Source: Pyrenula massariospora (Eukaryota > Ascomycota > Eurotiomycetes > Pyrenulales > Pyrenulaceae). From it: a stretch of DNA of 64,000 nt. Shown piece by piece: positions 31,815 through 43,740 of the stretch. Where the stretch lies: positions 1,736,001 through 1,800,000 of the forward strand of contig JAGFMI010000004.1 of NCBI GenBank assembly GCA_021030905.1. The letters run 5' to 3'. The position numbers and the translations under genes are program-made. The notes beneath the pieces are model-generated. The model worked only from the letters and a program-made list of their open reading frames with translations, was not told where the DNA came from and searched no databases. Each line of letters begins with the position of its first letter. The stretch's first letter is position 1.

Positions 31815-34800
31815 ATGGGCCTTCAACTTCGTCCACGCTCTTCTGCGACTCCTACAATGGAGTTTGAAGATGCGCAGGGGAATAACTACTGGCCTGAACT
31901 TGCTCAACGACTATGGTTGCGAGATGGGCCGGTGCCGACACCCAAACCAGAAAGTTTAAAAAACGAAATCTGGGATCCACTAGACAAGTCTCTGTCAAGA
32001 TCTCGGGATCTGGTGACCCTTGAAAGCCTACAAATTTTGGAAAGGTCGTTTCATTTTCAATACCTTCTCATACAACCTGCTGACCGCCGAGCAGGTTTCT
32101 CTGGCCAACGTTCTCCGACGATGCATCGAACCATCATATCCTGCTGCTAGCGGCTGTCGTTGACGTTAAGAAGCGTGCTCATCTACCTGTTTGGAACCAT
32201 TTTATCGATCGCCCCTTAGACTTCTCATGCCTGTTTCGTCGGATACTTTCGTTGAACCTAGACACCACCTTGCCAACGTCTTCGAGAGTGCTCTTACTCT
32301 CCTTTGTAATTGGTGCTTTTCAATCACTCGAGACGGGCTTGATCAGGAAAGAGTGTGCTCCGCTTGTTTCGATTGCTATATGGCACAACCTACACAGCGA
32401 CCACGTGAGGGACAAGCTGTTGGAGAAAGGCCCATCCGTGAAAAAAGCATGGCGAGCTACAACAAAGAGATATGAAGCAGCACCGGAAGAGAACAAGGCT
32501 CGTCTTCGCTTCGAGCGAGAATGGCTTTTCTCCATGCTCTTGGACTTTCTGAGCCGTCTGGACAATACACAGTTGCCGCGATCAGAGAATGTGGTGTATT
32601 GTGAAAGGTTTGTGGAGTTTCTGGTAGATTTAGAAAGTCAACTACCGACAAGACGATATGTGAATACGCTCCTCTTGGATCTAAACGTTATACCTCTCAT
32701 TCGACGGTCCGTTCTATTTGACCAAGACAGAAATGCACTGTTTAGAGACCTTACCATGCTACTCCGTCATTTCCTCGACTTCTCTTCTAACGATTTTCTC
32801 GGTCAAAGTTCATCAAGCATTAGCAAGTACGAAGCTCATTGCGAAGATCTTGCTGAGCTCCAGAGGACTGCGATGAAGCAATTTCCAGAAAGGCTGAAGC
32901 TGCTTGCGCTTTCTAATTTTGGTACCCTCGAACAAAGACCTGACTTAGAATCACATTTCTCGAACTTATCAGATACGGAACTGACAGAGCTTTGCGCAAG
33001 CCTTGGAGTGAGAATAGATTATCCTCAGTATGCCAAAATCTCAAATGAGCGACAACTCATGGTGGAAAGTTTGGTGTCAAGATACGAACGGCGGATGTCT
33101 CTTGAAGACACAGTAAATAGTCTCTCTTGCCTACCCACAGAAATATCGCTCTATGATCCTGTGCATCTACGAAATGAGGTTTATGATGGTTCAAGCCCAC
33201 TAGCCATCCCGAAGCTCAACCTGCAGTACTTAAGTTTGAGCGACTTCCTTTGGAGGGCATTTCTTTTGCATCGATCTGAAGCGTTTTTTGAGATTCGCAA
33301 GGATTTGGAGAGTGTTGTCCGACGTATGCGCCCTCGAGTCGGTCGTGACGGTAATCCCGTGGCTTTTGAAGGCTTCTCTCGGATGGCTTTACCAATATCG
33401 AAGCCTGCCATTATTGACGTGGCTCCAGCGAAAGTCGGCTCAAACGCTCCTGCCTACGTGCGCGCAGAGGTCATTGCGGATGTCAGCCGGATCGGGGATG
33501 GGATAAGAGCAGAATGGGACTCACTTCGCGTTGATGATGCTCTGTTCCTACTTTCGGTCAACGTTGGCAGGCGTGATAGGCCTTTAAATAATGGCTATGG
33601 CTCCCGAGAAAGTGAAAACTGGCAAGTCGCACGCGTGCGTACAGCTGAAGTTGTTCAAGTTCTCGATGAGAATGGGAGAGCTCTACGAAGCGCAGAAAAT
33701 GCTCAAACGAATGGATTCATATCGCGCGCCAATCAACGCCGCATACTGCTCAATATTGACTCCCAAGCTTACCAACGCGACACTGAGAACTCAGCTGAGA
33801 ACAAGCATGACATTTACTCTACTATAAATGTAATAGTGCGTCGGAAAGGCAGAGAAAACAATTTCAAACCAGTGCTTCATACGATTCAAGATCTCACCTT
33901 ATCACGGATAGGGTTGCCAAGTTGGTTCCAGGAGGTATTCCTCGGCTATGGTGACCCGGCGAGCGCATCTTTTACTCATCTGTCGAAAAAAGTGAAGTCG
34001 GTCGATTTTCGAGATACGTTCCTAGATTGGCAGCATTTAGTCGAGAGCTTTCCAGGACGAATTCTGGACCCGCCAGGCGAGGAGAAAGGAAGCTTCGGTC
34101 CCCCATATGTACTCCAGCCATTCAATGAGCCACCGGCAGAGACGACCATGAATCCAGCCCTAAAGCGGCGAAGAGATCAAGTCGAACCTGCCCAGCCATT
34201 GCCTGTGCCAATTAAAGTCTCTACGTATACTCTTCCAAATACTGGACCATATCCCATGGACGCGCCGAAAATGAACAAGATAAGATTCACTTCGTCCCAA
34301 GTGTCTGCTATACAATCTGGGACTCAACCCGGGCTCTCTGTTATCGTAGGCCCTCCAGGCACCGGAAAGACCGATGTGGCTACTCAGATAATCAACCTAC
34401 TTTACCACAACTACTCTTCCGAGCGCATTCTGCTTCTCGCGCATAGTAACCAGGCGCTAAATCAGCTCTTTCAGAAGATTATTGCGCTGGATATTGATCC
34501 GCGCCATCTACTTCGTCTTGGACATGGTGAGGAAGACCTTGATCCGCATTCCACTCAGGGTAATAATTACAGCAAAGCTGGGCGTGTGGAGTCTTATCTT
34601 GAGAATCGGGACCTCTTCCTTGCCGAAGTTGATCGACTCGCCCATTCAATTGGAGCAGAAGGTGCTCATGGAAATTCATGCGAGACAGCATCTTACTTCT
34701 TCTCAGTCTACATTGCTCCAAGGTGGAGTAGATATTGGGATTTTGTTCATTCTGACGCCGCTTCTGGTGAATCCATAGTTTCTACCTTTCCGTTCCACGC

Positions 34801-36175
34801 TTTCTTCTCGACTGCTCCTGTACAACCCTTGTTTCCCTCAAGTGCCTCAGATGCAGAGCTGATTTCTGTTGCGTCCGGTTGCGAACATCATATCAATACT
34901 ATCTTCCGCGAGTTGGAGTTGATCCGACCTTTCGAACTTCTTCGCCGTCCCATGGATCGTGCAGACCATCTTCTCGCAAATTCTGCGAGAATTGTGGCAA
35001 TGACAAGCACTTACGCAGCGATGAATCGCTCAAACATTGCGAAGTTGGGATTCCACTACTCATCTCTTGTGATGGAAGAAGCCGCTCAAATCACGGAAAT
35101 TGAATCCTTCATCCCCTGCATCTTGCAAAACATCGACCCCAAAACCGGCGAATCTACACTAAAGCGCATCGTTCTTGTCGGTGACCATCTTCAAAATAGC
35201 CCAGTGATACAAAATATTGCCTTTGACGCTTACGCAAACCTTGGCCAATCCCTTTTTCTGCGGCTGGTCCGTCTCGGCGTACCAACCATCACCCTTGACG
35301 CTCAAGGCCGCTGTCGTCCTTCGCTCGCTGAGCTCTTTAAATGGCGCTATGCATCTACAACTCCTCTGACCAATCTGCCTGTAACACACAATAGGCTCGA
35401 GTTTCTCTCCGCTAACGCAGGCTTTGCTCATGACTTCCAATTCATCGATGTACCTGACTACCAAAATCAAGGCGAACGGGAACCCACCCCGCATTTTATA
35501 CAGAACCTGGGCGAAGCGGAGTATGCAGTCGCGCTATACATGTACATGCGGCTCATTGGATACCCTGCGCGCTCCATTTCCATCCTCGCCACTTATGCTG
35601 GCCAACGCGACCTTATCCGCGATGTTCTCACACACCGCTGCAAGGGAAATCGGCTGTTCGGTCTCCCTAGAACCGTCAGCACTGTCGACAAATACCAGGG
35701 AGAGCAGAACGACTACATAATCCTCTCACTTGTCCGCACGCGAACCGTGGGATACCTTCGTGATCCCCGAAGGTTGACCGTCGCGCTGTCGCGAGCAAGG
35801 CTTGGCCTGTATATTCTCGGCCGAATCGAGCTTTGGCGCACATGTCCGGAGTTTGCACCGGCGATGGAGGTGTTTGAGAAGAGGCCGCCACAGTTGGAGA
35901 CGGTCACTGGGGAAATGTTTCCCACGCAGCGGCCGCTAGAGGACCAGGTGGAAGAGAGCAGAAAGGCGAAAATAGAGGGAGTGGAACACCTTGGGCAGTA
36001 TGTTTTTGAAATGACTCAAGCGAAAGTGAAGGCTTTAGGCGGAGAAGCAGTCGTAGAGCAAGAGCCGGTGGAGGAGGCAGATGTGTATGCCGGGGAAGAA
36101 GAAGTGGTAGGGCCAGAAGATGCTGGCGATGAGGACGATCCCCTGCATCAGCATATTGGAGGGCATTTCGTGTAG
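31815..36175 (+). CDS. cwf11: Spliceosomal RNA helicase Aquarius/Cwf11
   Basis: Two exons, 31815-32044 and 32095-36175, encode 1436 residues. The 50-bp intron (GTCGTT...GCTGAC...CAG) restores the LERFLWPTFSDD segment. An in-frame ATG at 31857 (1422 residues) is an alternative start. The N-terminal half is the helical armadillo-like Aquarius scaffold. The SF1 helicase part has Walker A GPPGTGKT near 829, MEEAAQ (motif II), GDHLQNSP (motif III), LDAQGRCRPSL, QNLGEAEYAVALYMYMRL, TVDKYQGEQNDYI (motif V) and ALSRARLGLYI (motif VI), in the same order as human AQR. The tail is acidic. Aquarius is the intron-binding complex helicase of the activated spliceosome in the nucleus. Motif III is discussed in the findings. 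Confidence 0.96.
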
Positions 36176-36254
36176 ATTTTTCCAGTCTTCAATATGATAC
36201 CCAGAATAAATGAACATTATAATGCTAACAGCCGAAACTCCCTAGTCATTATCA

Positions 36255-36287
36255 TAACCCTAACCCTCCTTCAACCTAACCCTAAGA
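36255..36287. repeat. Short interstitial telomere-like repeat
   Basis: AACCCTAACCCT followed by an imperfect copy and CCTAACCCTAAG within about 33 bp, just 3' of the Aquarius stop codon. This is the fungal/vertebrate-type telomere unit (TTAGGG on the other strand). It is too short to be a telomere. Confidence 0.55.
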
Positions 36288-36318
36288 TTCGCACCTACGC
36301 CGCGTACCACGCCCTCAC

Positions 36319-36715
36319 TCAGCCCGTACCACTCCCCTCCTCAACCCCAACACCATCCCCTCCCTTCCCACCGTCACGCGGCATCCTCTTCTCCCCTTCG
36401 TCAACCATCCCCTCGCACCCAGCCAGTTCCCCGGCCTTCTTCTCCACGCTCCCTAGGATCCCGCTCTGCGCCGGCTCGTGCGACTCGGACTGAGCCTTGG
36501 CGTCGCGCATCGCTTGCACGGCTTCCGACTTGGTCTGCTCGCCGGATTCGTAGCCGAGGGTGGAGGAGACGGCGCCTTGGGCGTACTGTGGGGGAGAGAG
36601 GGGTTAGCGGGGGGTTGAGGATGGTTGGGAGGAGGGGTGAAAGGTGGGAAGAGTAGAGGCGGACCTTGACGTGGGAGGATAGGAGGGAGGGTGGGTCGGT
36701 GGAGTTGTCGGACAT
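36319..36715 (-). CDS. Small CsbD-like / cruciform DNA-recognition-like protein
   Basis: Two exons, 36715-36665 and 36585-36319, encode 105 residues. The 79-bp intron has a GTCCGC donor and a CCCACAG acceptor. The protein is hydrophilic, with alanine-, glutamate- and lysine-rich helical segments (YAQGAVSSTLGYESGEQTK; SGILGSVEKKAGELAGCEGM) and a glycine-rich end. The repeated G-x-V/K-K-A-G-E-L style resembles fungal CsbD-like stress proteins annotated as mismatched base-pair and cruciform DNA recognition (Hmp1-like). This is a similarity of style, not a proven domain hit. It lies convergent to Aquarius, 144 bp apart. Confidence 0.6.
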
Positions 36716-37511
36716 GTTGGGCTGGTGTGATGCGATCGGGGGACTTTGTGAGCGTCTTTCAAGGGTGTGATGATGGACGTAGTTTCACTATGTAAGTACT
36801 GTGTTAGAGCACCGTTTGTTAAACTATTTGGAGCGGAAGCGTTTTACAGAGTTTCGATACCTGAAGATGAAAGAATGATGTCATGGAGATAGCGGGGAGT
36901 CGCAGGAAATAGGAGGCCCCTATTTTGTGGGTTTGAGATTCTCCAGATAGCACTCGTTTGAAGTAATCGAGCCTTGATTTAGCGCGTTTGCTCTATTATT
37001 GGGAAAAGGATACTGTTCCTTCTCTCAGAAAGTGCGAAGCACAGTAACGAGCAAACACCGGCCTCTAGGATACTTAAATTTCCTCTCCTTATTCTCTAGT
37101 GCCTCTTTCTGTCATATCTAATGAATTTTGTCGATGACAGGGCAACTTAAGTAATGGCCAGTGGGAAAGACTTTGAAAAGAGTTTGGAAGTTACATGTTT
37201 AAAATCTGCTACTGGACAATCCGGTTGCTCAAATTCTTGGTAGGGTTAATACTGTCCTCTTTCCGCGTGAATAGCCGCGGTCACCCAACGTTTTGACTTC
37301 GGATGTCCGATTTTTGAGCTAGATATGTGCGTACAGATATATGAAAATAGGAAAATATTTTGGGCCCACATGAATAAATATTGGGCCCCCAGGCGGTGTC
37401 GTCAAACTTTTATGAACCATTCCATCCGCGTTAGAGGCAAGTCCTTCGCTCAGATTGTCTCAGCAAGGCTGTACTCTTCATTATCTATTCGCAGCTGCTG
37501 ATCACAACGAA
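36716..37511. other. Intergenic, divergent CsbD-like / F-box-like
   Basis: 796 bp that must contain both promoters. AT-rich in the right part. No gene or repeat seen. Confidence 0.4.
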
Positions 37512-38507
37512 ATGGCTGCTAACCTTCTCACCATCCCCTTCGAGATCCGACAAATCATCCTAGAAAATCTGCTGATACAATATCCACGCTTTTCTGGCCC
37601 TGAGACCCAGTCCACTTTCACCGATCGTGCGATTAGAGTTCAGCACAATGATTGCAATTGCAAGTCAAGATACGCAAAATGCGATGAAACTTGTTCTCGC
37701 ACGACAAAGCCATGGCTTCTGACGCACAAGAAACCTTTAAACGGTTCGCTTCTTCTGGTTGACCGCCAACTTCACCAAGAAGGAGCTGATGTACTTTATG
37801 GTCGAAATGTATTTGGTCTAGAGGGATTTTTCAGGTGGACTACGCCTGAAACACCCTTGCACAGGTGCATCGGTGCTCATAATTGCTCGAAAATTCGCCA
37901 TATTGATCTGGAGAGTAGCCAAGTAACCTCGAGTCTACGCAAGGCGGGGCGCGAGTATACGAAAATCGAGAACTCGAAGCTCAACTTTCAAGACCAAAAC
38001 ACCAGCAACCATCTGACATTGCATATGGTACCAGATAGCAGCGATTTTCTTTGCGGACATTTACCATCCTTTCCAAATTTGAGATCGATCAACATCATCC
38101 CAGAACTTTTCTCCAGCCCAAATTTCTCACCTGTTGCAGAAATTTGCAAGTCGTTGGACGCAGAGAACGGTGAGTTCTTTTGGAAAAAGTCTAAAAATGG
38201 GAAAGGACAGTTTTGGCTGCTAGAGAAGACTTCTGATCGACTAGAAAAGGAGACCCTGGGACTTGCGGTTACACAGAACCTCATATTTCTGAGAGCGGTA
38301 AAGATTCTGTCCTCAAAGGGCTCTTTGCCAAAAGCCTACAAATGGCCGCAATACAGACCTTCCCATCTTAATTACGGATTCATACATAATCCAACTCTGT
38401 TGACCAAAGACTCTGTTTCAGGCCCGGAGCGACATATACTAAAACCCTTCGACATTGCTAGGGTTCAGAGAACAAGCGATGAGGAAAGTCAAAAGGCTCC
38501 TTCATGA
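37512..38507 (+). CDS. F-box-like protein 1
   Basis: Single exon of 331 residues. The open frame extends upstream, but the first ATG is at 37512. The N-terminus has an F-box-like helix pair (LLTIPFEIRQIILENLLI, residues 5-22). A LLLVDRQLHQEGADVLYGRNVF block follows at about 80-102, typical of a large family of fungal proteins with this N-terminal arrangement (DUF7730/2EXR-like). A HIDLESS segment and LPSFPNLRSINIIP, resembling the leucine-rich part of such proteins, follow. A Cys-rich loop lies at residues 48-61. F-box proteins recruit substrates to SCF ubiquitin ligases, but for this family that is inference. A second member, with low identity, lies at 44903-45853. Confidence 0.65.
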   Translation: MAANLLTIPFEIRQIILENLLIQYPRFSGPETQSTFTDRAIRVQHNDCNCKSRYAKCDETCSRTTKPWLLTHKKPLNGSLLLVDRQLHQEGADVLYGRNVFGLEGFFRWTTPETPLHRCIGAHNCSKIRHIDLESSQVTSSLRKAGREYTKIENSKLNFQDQNTSNHLTLHMVPDSSDFLCGHLPSFPNLRSINIIPELFSSPNFSPVAEICKSLDAENGEFFWKKSKNGKGQFWLLEKTSDRLEKETLGLAVTQNLIFLRAVKILSSKGSLPKAYKWPQYRPSHLNYGFIHNPTLLTKDSVSGPERHILKPFDIARVQRTSDEESQKAPS

Positions 38508-39312
38508 GACCTGCTCTGTTCATTAAGTCGAGTCTCAAAATCAGCAAACAACATTCGTTCAATTATAATCTTCTCTCGGCAATCTAGCGCTTCCGTTTTG
38601 AAGCAGCGGCTACAACTGCCATGGCCACAGTAAATCGAGATCGATGAGATACTATCCAAGACGAACGAATCAACTAATTAGTCACCATTATCTGTCAAAG
38701 AGTTGCTTATATTGAGTCATAACTGTACCAAGTTCTCGATCTCCCTGTTCATGAAGACGTACAGGATTTTTTGCTAGTTTGCTTAGTCTAGCAGGTTGTG
38801 TTTAGGGTAAGGAGCGTGACTGGACCACGAACAGCCGGACAATGCTAGACTGAAGCAAAGATAGCATAGATGACGGCCCAGAGGTTAAGCATCACATATG
38901 ATAATCAGAGCATACAAGAGATGAATGCGACTCGTCGGAGCAAAGATCGTTGAGGTGTGCGTGTCCCGTGTCTACATTGGTCGAGGTACCTCCATTGGTT
39001 GCTTTGTGCTTCGGTTCTTGTCCTTTCTTGCACCAAGCACAACGGATGTCGGCGAAGAACGCGTTGGTCATCAGCGGCCGTCAATTCTTAATAGTCTGGA
39101 TATGTTGAAAACGTCCACTTCGCTCACTTCTATTTGAGTTGATTGCACGTCAGAACTTGAAATGTGGTGACGTCACGGTCACCTTGTTCGTTCGACTTTA
39201 TTTCAAAAAAGGGCGAACGCAACAACATGGGTAGCGATCTTCCAGAAATAAAGTATTCAATATAAGCTTTATAAATATGAAGCTATGACTGAGCCAATGG
39301 AAATCGAGTAGC
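38508..39312. other. Intergenic 5' of the FAD monooxygenase
   Basis: 805 bp without a supported gene. The right end is the monooxygenase promoter; a TATAAAT-like element sits near 39269. Confidence 0.4.
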
Positions 39313-40743
39313 ATGTCAAACGCTACAGTTGCACAGAATGGCGCAACCTCGCCAGCAAAGATGCATTTCGTTATCGTACGTCCAGCACGTCTTTTTCAGC
39401 ATGGATGCTGATAACTCTTCCTGTCTAGGTCGGTGGCTCCCTCGGTGGTCTTGCCGCAGGATTGGCCTTGAGAAGTCTCGGCCATGATACGACCATTCTT
39501 GAGCGGAACCCCACACCGCTCCTCGACAATCAAGGAGCAGGAATTGTGGCGGGAGGCGATACACTGGAGTTCTTCAAGCGGTACAACCGTTGCGATAGGC
39601 CGATAGCTGTGAGCTCCAAGCAGAGGAAGTACCTGGATAAGTCTGGAAATGTTATTCACAAGATCGACATGGTTCAGAACATGACTTCCGTGCGTAGCTC
39701 GTCAGGACTCAGTTCGAACACTACCGCTGACAGTACAGCAACAGTGGGACCTGGCTTACTATCTCATGCGTGCAAATTATGATGGGGTGGAGTCAGAGTA
39801 CTGTCAGGTCCCAGCACCGGACCGTTCTCATGGAAAGGCAATCCATCTCCACGACCACAGCGTCACCGACTTCGTCCCCGAAGATGACAAGGTTCGCGTC
39901 TACTACAAATCGTCCAACGGCTCGACCGGCAGCATACAAGCGGACATCCTCATTGGCGCCGATGGTCCCTCAAGCCTAGTCCGCTCTAAGCTTTGTCCCA
40001 ACGTATCAAGGAAATACGCCGGCTACTGCGCTCTCCGCGGCACCGTGCCCGATATTGAAGCCTCTCCCAAAGCGCTCGAGGCATTCAAAGAACGCTTCAC
40101 ATTCTACCATGGCCCAGGCATCCAAATCCTCGCGTATCTTATACCGGGCAAAAACGGCACCGTCGAGCCCGGACAACGCCTAATCAACTTCGTGTACTAC
40201 ACCAACTTCCCCGAAGGCTCCCCAGAGCTCGAAGAGATCATGACAGACAAAAACGGCGCGAGACACCCGATCACCATGCCTCCCGGCCTCACCGACCCCA
40301 AGGCATGGGAAAAGCAGATGAAGTTGGCACGGCAGAACTTGCCCCCGCAGTTCGCTGAGATTGTCTGTGCGACCAAGCAGCCCTTCGTGCAGGCTGTTAC
40401 GGACGTCATCTCTCCTCAGCATACTTTCCATGACGATAAGGTTGTGTTGATTGGGGATGCGCTTGCAGGGTTCCGGCCGCACACGGTGGCGAGCACGTCG
40501 CAGGCGGCGTTTGATGCGATGGTGTATGCGGACTATGTTGCTGGGAAGATTAGCAGAGAGGATTGGAGGAGGGAGACGATGGGGTTTGCGAGGTTTGTGC
40601 AGGATAGAGGTGTGCAGATGGGGAAAAGGAGCCAGTTTGAGTTCGAGAAGTTAGGTACAGACGAAATGATCAAGGACCGGGATAGGGCAAGTGTCCCAAG
40701 AAAAGATGAAGTCTACCCGGAATGGGCTGTGAGGTTGGATTGA
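39313..40743 (+). CDS. FAD-dependent aromatic monooxygenase, 2,6-dihydroxypyridine hydroxylase-like
   Basis: Three exons, 39313-39375, 39429-39689 and 39745-40743, encode 440 residues. Introns are 53 and 55 bp and both are phase 0. The Rossmann fold VIVGGSLGGLAAGLAL spans the first junction. The DG motif DILIGADGPSSLVR and the GD motif VVLIGDALAGFRPHTVASTSQ are intact, so the enzyme should bind FAD and use NAD(P)H to hydroxylate an aromatic ring. The middle part (FVYYTNFPEG, then LEEIMTDKNG) resembles bacterial and fungal 2,6-dihydroxypyridine 3-hydroxylases. No signal or anchor is seen; it is probably cytosolic. Salicylate hydroxylase-like activity is an alternative. It lies 6 kb from an amidase, with the M35-like and F-box-like genes between them. 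Confidence 0.9.
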
Positions 40744-41654
40744 CAGGATCAGGTAATGCTTTAAACGAAGGAGATGATGCATCTTGCGTCGATATGACTT
40801 CTACGTTAGATGCAACTTGACAATATTTTAATACTAAAGCATGGATATTTGGAGGTCACCCTTGAACGTGGCTAGTATCGAAACTATTCATGCATGTGGG
40901 TTGCGATTGCGCTATAGCCACAAAATCTTCAAGTATTATGGAGTAGCTGAGACTTTTTGTGCAATTATGGCTCGACTTTGTGGAAACCGCCGTTAGAGGT
41001 CAACAGGGCCGAAGGGCCATGTTCGGCAGATGCGGAGATCGACTTTGGCAACACTCTAGCCTCTTAAAAGCAGCTTTAGGTAAACGTTCGTTTAGGGCCA
41101 GGAAGTGAACGCTAAACGTCGCGACCGGCTAGGGCTCTTTACTTCGTTAAGTGGGCCATGGCGGTGTTCGGGCGGAAACTCAACCATCTGCACTGCCCGT
41201 TTCGCGTTCTCAGATCTCCAAACGCGAACCAACCTTAGAAGGATGTTGCGCTACCTCTTGTAACAACAATTAATCAACGCGATCAAAGAACAACTTCTCT
41301 CCCGATGTACGGAGAACCCGAAAATCCACAAAAGTATCTCCAGAGCATCTGCTGTCCAGTCTTTTCTGGCACAAAGATTCGCTTTCTCAGCTCAGCTTTG
41401 CTAACAGAGTTGGTACGACGGCCGCCATGGTGTCTGCGCACCATATTTTACGTGCTGACTAGCAGCAAAAATGGACTCCAGCAATCATGTGGACTATTAT
41501 TGAAATCTTTTATGCCCGCTTGTTGATGAGGTCTCAACTTATTCAGCCCTGTCAAGAACTGTCCAATTTCCTCCATTGATGTAAAATTGAGCTCTCTCAA
41601 AACGGTCACTTTATCTTGCAACCGCTTGAAATTTTCGTTGTGTTAGATAGCGGC
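40744..41654. other. Intergenic 5' of the M35-like gene
   Basis: 911 bp. Short frames (41305-41526 +) have no domain. Holds the promoter of the M35-like gene. Confidence 0.4.
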
Positions 41655-43740
41655 ATGAAAATCTCATTATTCATCTATACATGTTTCTTCTTTGTGCTCT
41701 GTGGACTTCCCATATCGAGTGGCCGGATCACGGTCGCCTCTAATTGCAATGACAGGGAGGCCGCAAAGCTGCAAACTGACATGAGCGAGGTCCGATGGAT
41801 ATTTCAAAGTTTGTTCCTGTGGCCTCTTTTCAACAGGGTACTGACATTGCCCCAGCCGCCGCCAACGAGCTGAGCGCAAGAAATCCTACGGCAGTCCAGA
41901 TATTTCTTGTCTTCTTTGCTATGAGCCAGCTACCGACCATTATTGGTAATAGCATATTGCCTCGGTATTTAGAATGGTCTTGCTGAATGAGTTCCAGAAA
42001 CATTCCTCAGAGTAGTGCGCATAATAGACGGTCTGCCAATACAATCATCGATGGGCCCCATAGTCAAGGACGTCAAGCTGGTTTGTGGGACAGACAATAT
42101 GGAGTTGAGCAAGGATAGAAAATGGTGGAAAGACACGGATTGGCAGGTCCCTGACACTGACGGGCCGCGCTACAAATCTCATTCGATGCACATCATGCGT
42201 CGCGATCCCGGAGAGACTAAGAATGATATTGCTAAACAGAGTGAACAGCATGTCTCAGGTCTGGAATCAAGACCTCAACGCGGCGAACGGTGGTTCTAAC
42301 TGATCGTATACAGGGCAAGGAAGGCAACAATACCAATCTCGTATCTATCTCTATCCTCAGTACTGGAGGAAGAATAGCCTGGAACGCCAAGAAGGCCGTA
42401 CACTATTCGAAATCAACCACCAGGGACTCTCACCAAGACCCTTCGGTAACTTCATAACCCATACGGTGCCGAGATCATATGATCTCGCGCATGATAAGTA
42501 CCATGAACATACTGCAAGAGCTATTTTCTGATTTGTACAACAGTTTGTCCATGCCGCCGGCGGTGGTAAGTGCATTGACGAACCTGGGAAGAGAGGATAC
42601 TAAAATCATAGTGAAACCATTGCCAGACGACGAAGCTAGGGACAAAGTCGACGGTGGCCCTAGAGAATATTATATTTTTGGACAGTCGTACATACGCGGT
42701 GAGGTTGTTTGAGCTGCACATATGATCTTTCTCACAAAATTCCACGTCACAGATCTTGCTTATGGCTTTGTAGACTGTCGAGCGCTTAACGAAGCTGGAG
42801 ATAGTGTCTTGAACAACGCTGACTCCTATATTCAAGTCGCTTTCGGTAAGTTGAGACTGTTACCGTGAAGAAGTCTTGTTGCTAATAGATTCCTCTAGCT
42901 ATTGCGCTAAAAATCAGGGTGGATGGCAGAGGTGTCGCTCACAATGAGGTTCTTCCTTGGCAGCTCTCAGCACTTGAGCGATCAACATTACAGGCCCCTT
43001 CTGACTGGAAATTTCTCTGGGCGAAAGAGGTTCATCGTAAGGCATATCCGCGAATGTACGGCCTCAAAAGCGACGCTCGCCGGTATCCACACTTCTACGA
43101 GTTAACCAAGAATGATAAGCGTGTGCTCGAAATGTACGAGCATGTCCTCCCAAAGCCGGGGAAGAGAGACGTTCCCCAGGACGGCAATCCGCTCTCCACG
43201 CCGCCAATCGCACAACCTGATTCTCCTCTTTGTCCAACTTCAACTGGCACTGCCGTTGGACCGTCAACACAGACGAGTAACCCTGTTCCATTAGAAAGCT
43301 TCAAAGGATGCGGAAATCAGCTGTCGACTGATGCGGATTGCCCCAGATCGCATGAATCCAGACCGGAGGACATTGTCGTGGCTGGCAATGCTCCTACGTG
43401 TGACTTGATGAATACCATCAACGAAGTGATGCAAACCACCTTTGAAGGTGACTTCAGCAAGATCATCCAAGGCTCCCCAGCTCATGATCCAAATGGCGTA
43501 CCGGCGCCTGTGGAAGATGAAGGTAGCGATGACCTTGAAAGCGCGCAATCAGCCATCTTAGCCTCAAGTACAGTTACACTTGCGATGTATAGTGGCTCAA
43601 GGGATTATACTCATCCTCATCCTAGCTCCATTTTATCGAAGCTGGAGAGCCCAACAAACATCGCATTGTCGACGTTGGCCCCAACAGAGCTCTCGTCGAC
43701 ACCGACTTTGGGAACCACCGCCGTTTGCGACGACGCGTGA
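41655..43740 (+). CDS. Secreted deuterolysin (M35)-like protein with altered active site
   Basis: Seven exons give an open 592-residue protein: 41655-41789, 41837-41945, 41998-42258, 42314-42497, 42544-42698, 42753-42845 and 42899-43740. All phases agree. Introns 2, 3, 5 and 6 look canonical. Introns 1 (GTCCGA donor) and 4 (GTACCA donor) are less sure, and a frameshift instead is possible at either. A signal peptide of about 23 residues is clear. IYLYPQYW followed by GRTLFEINHQ aligns with the M35 segment that normally reads ...FCP.. then RTLLHEhTH, and LNNADSYIQVAFAIAL matches the NADSYALFA end of such enzymes. The first zinc His is Phe here (FEINH), so catalysis is doubtful. A long Pro/Ser/Thr-rich tail (about 270 residues) follows. 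Confidence 0.55.

Noticed and set aside
42440-42560. Frameshift in the M35-like gene at a TTTT run near 42520
   Set aside because: A 46-bp intron (42498-42543) with an acceptable branch site explains the frame change without a mutation, although a one-base indel is not excluded.
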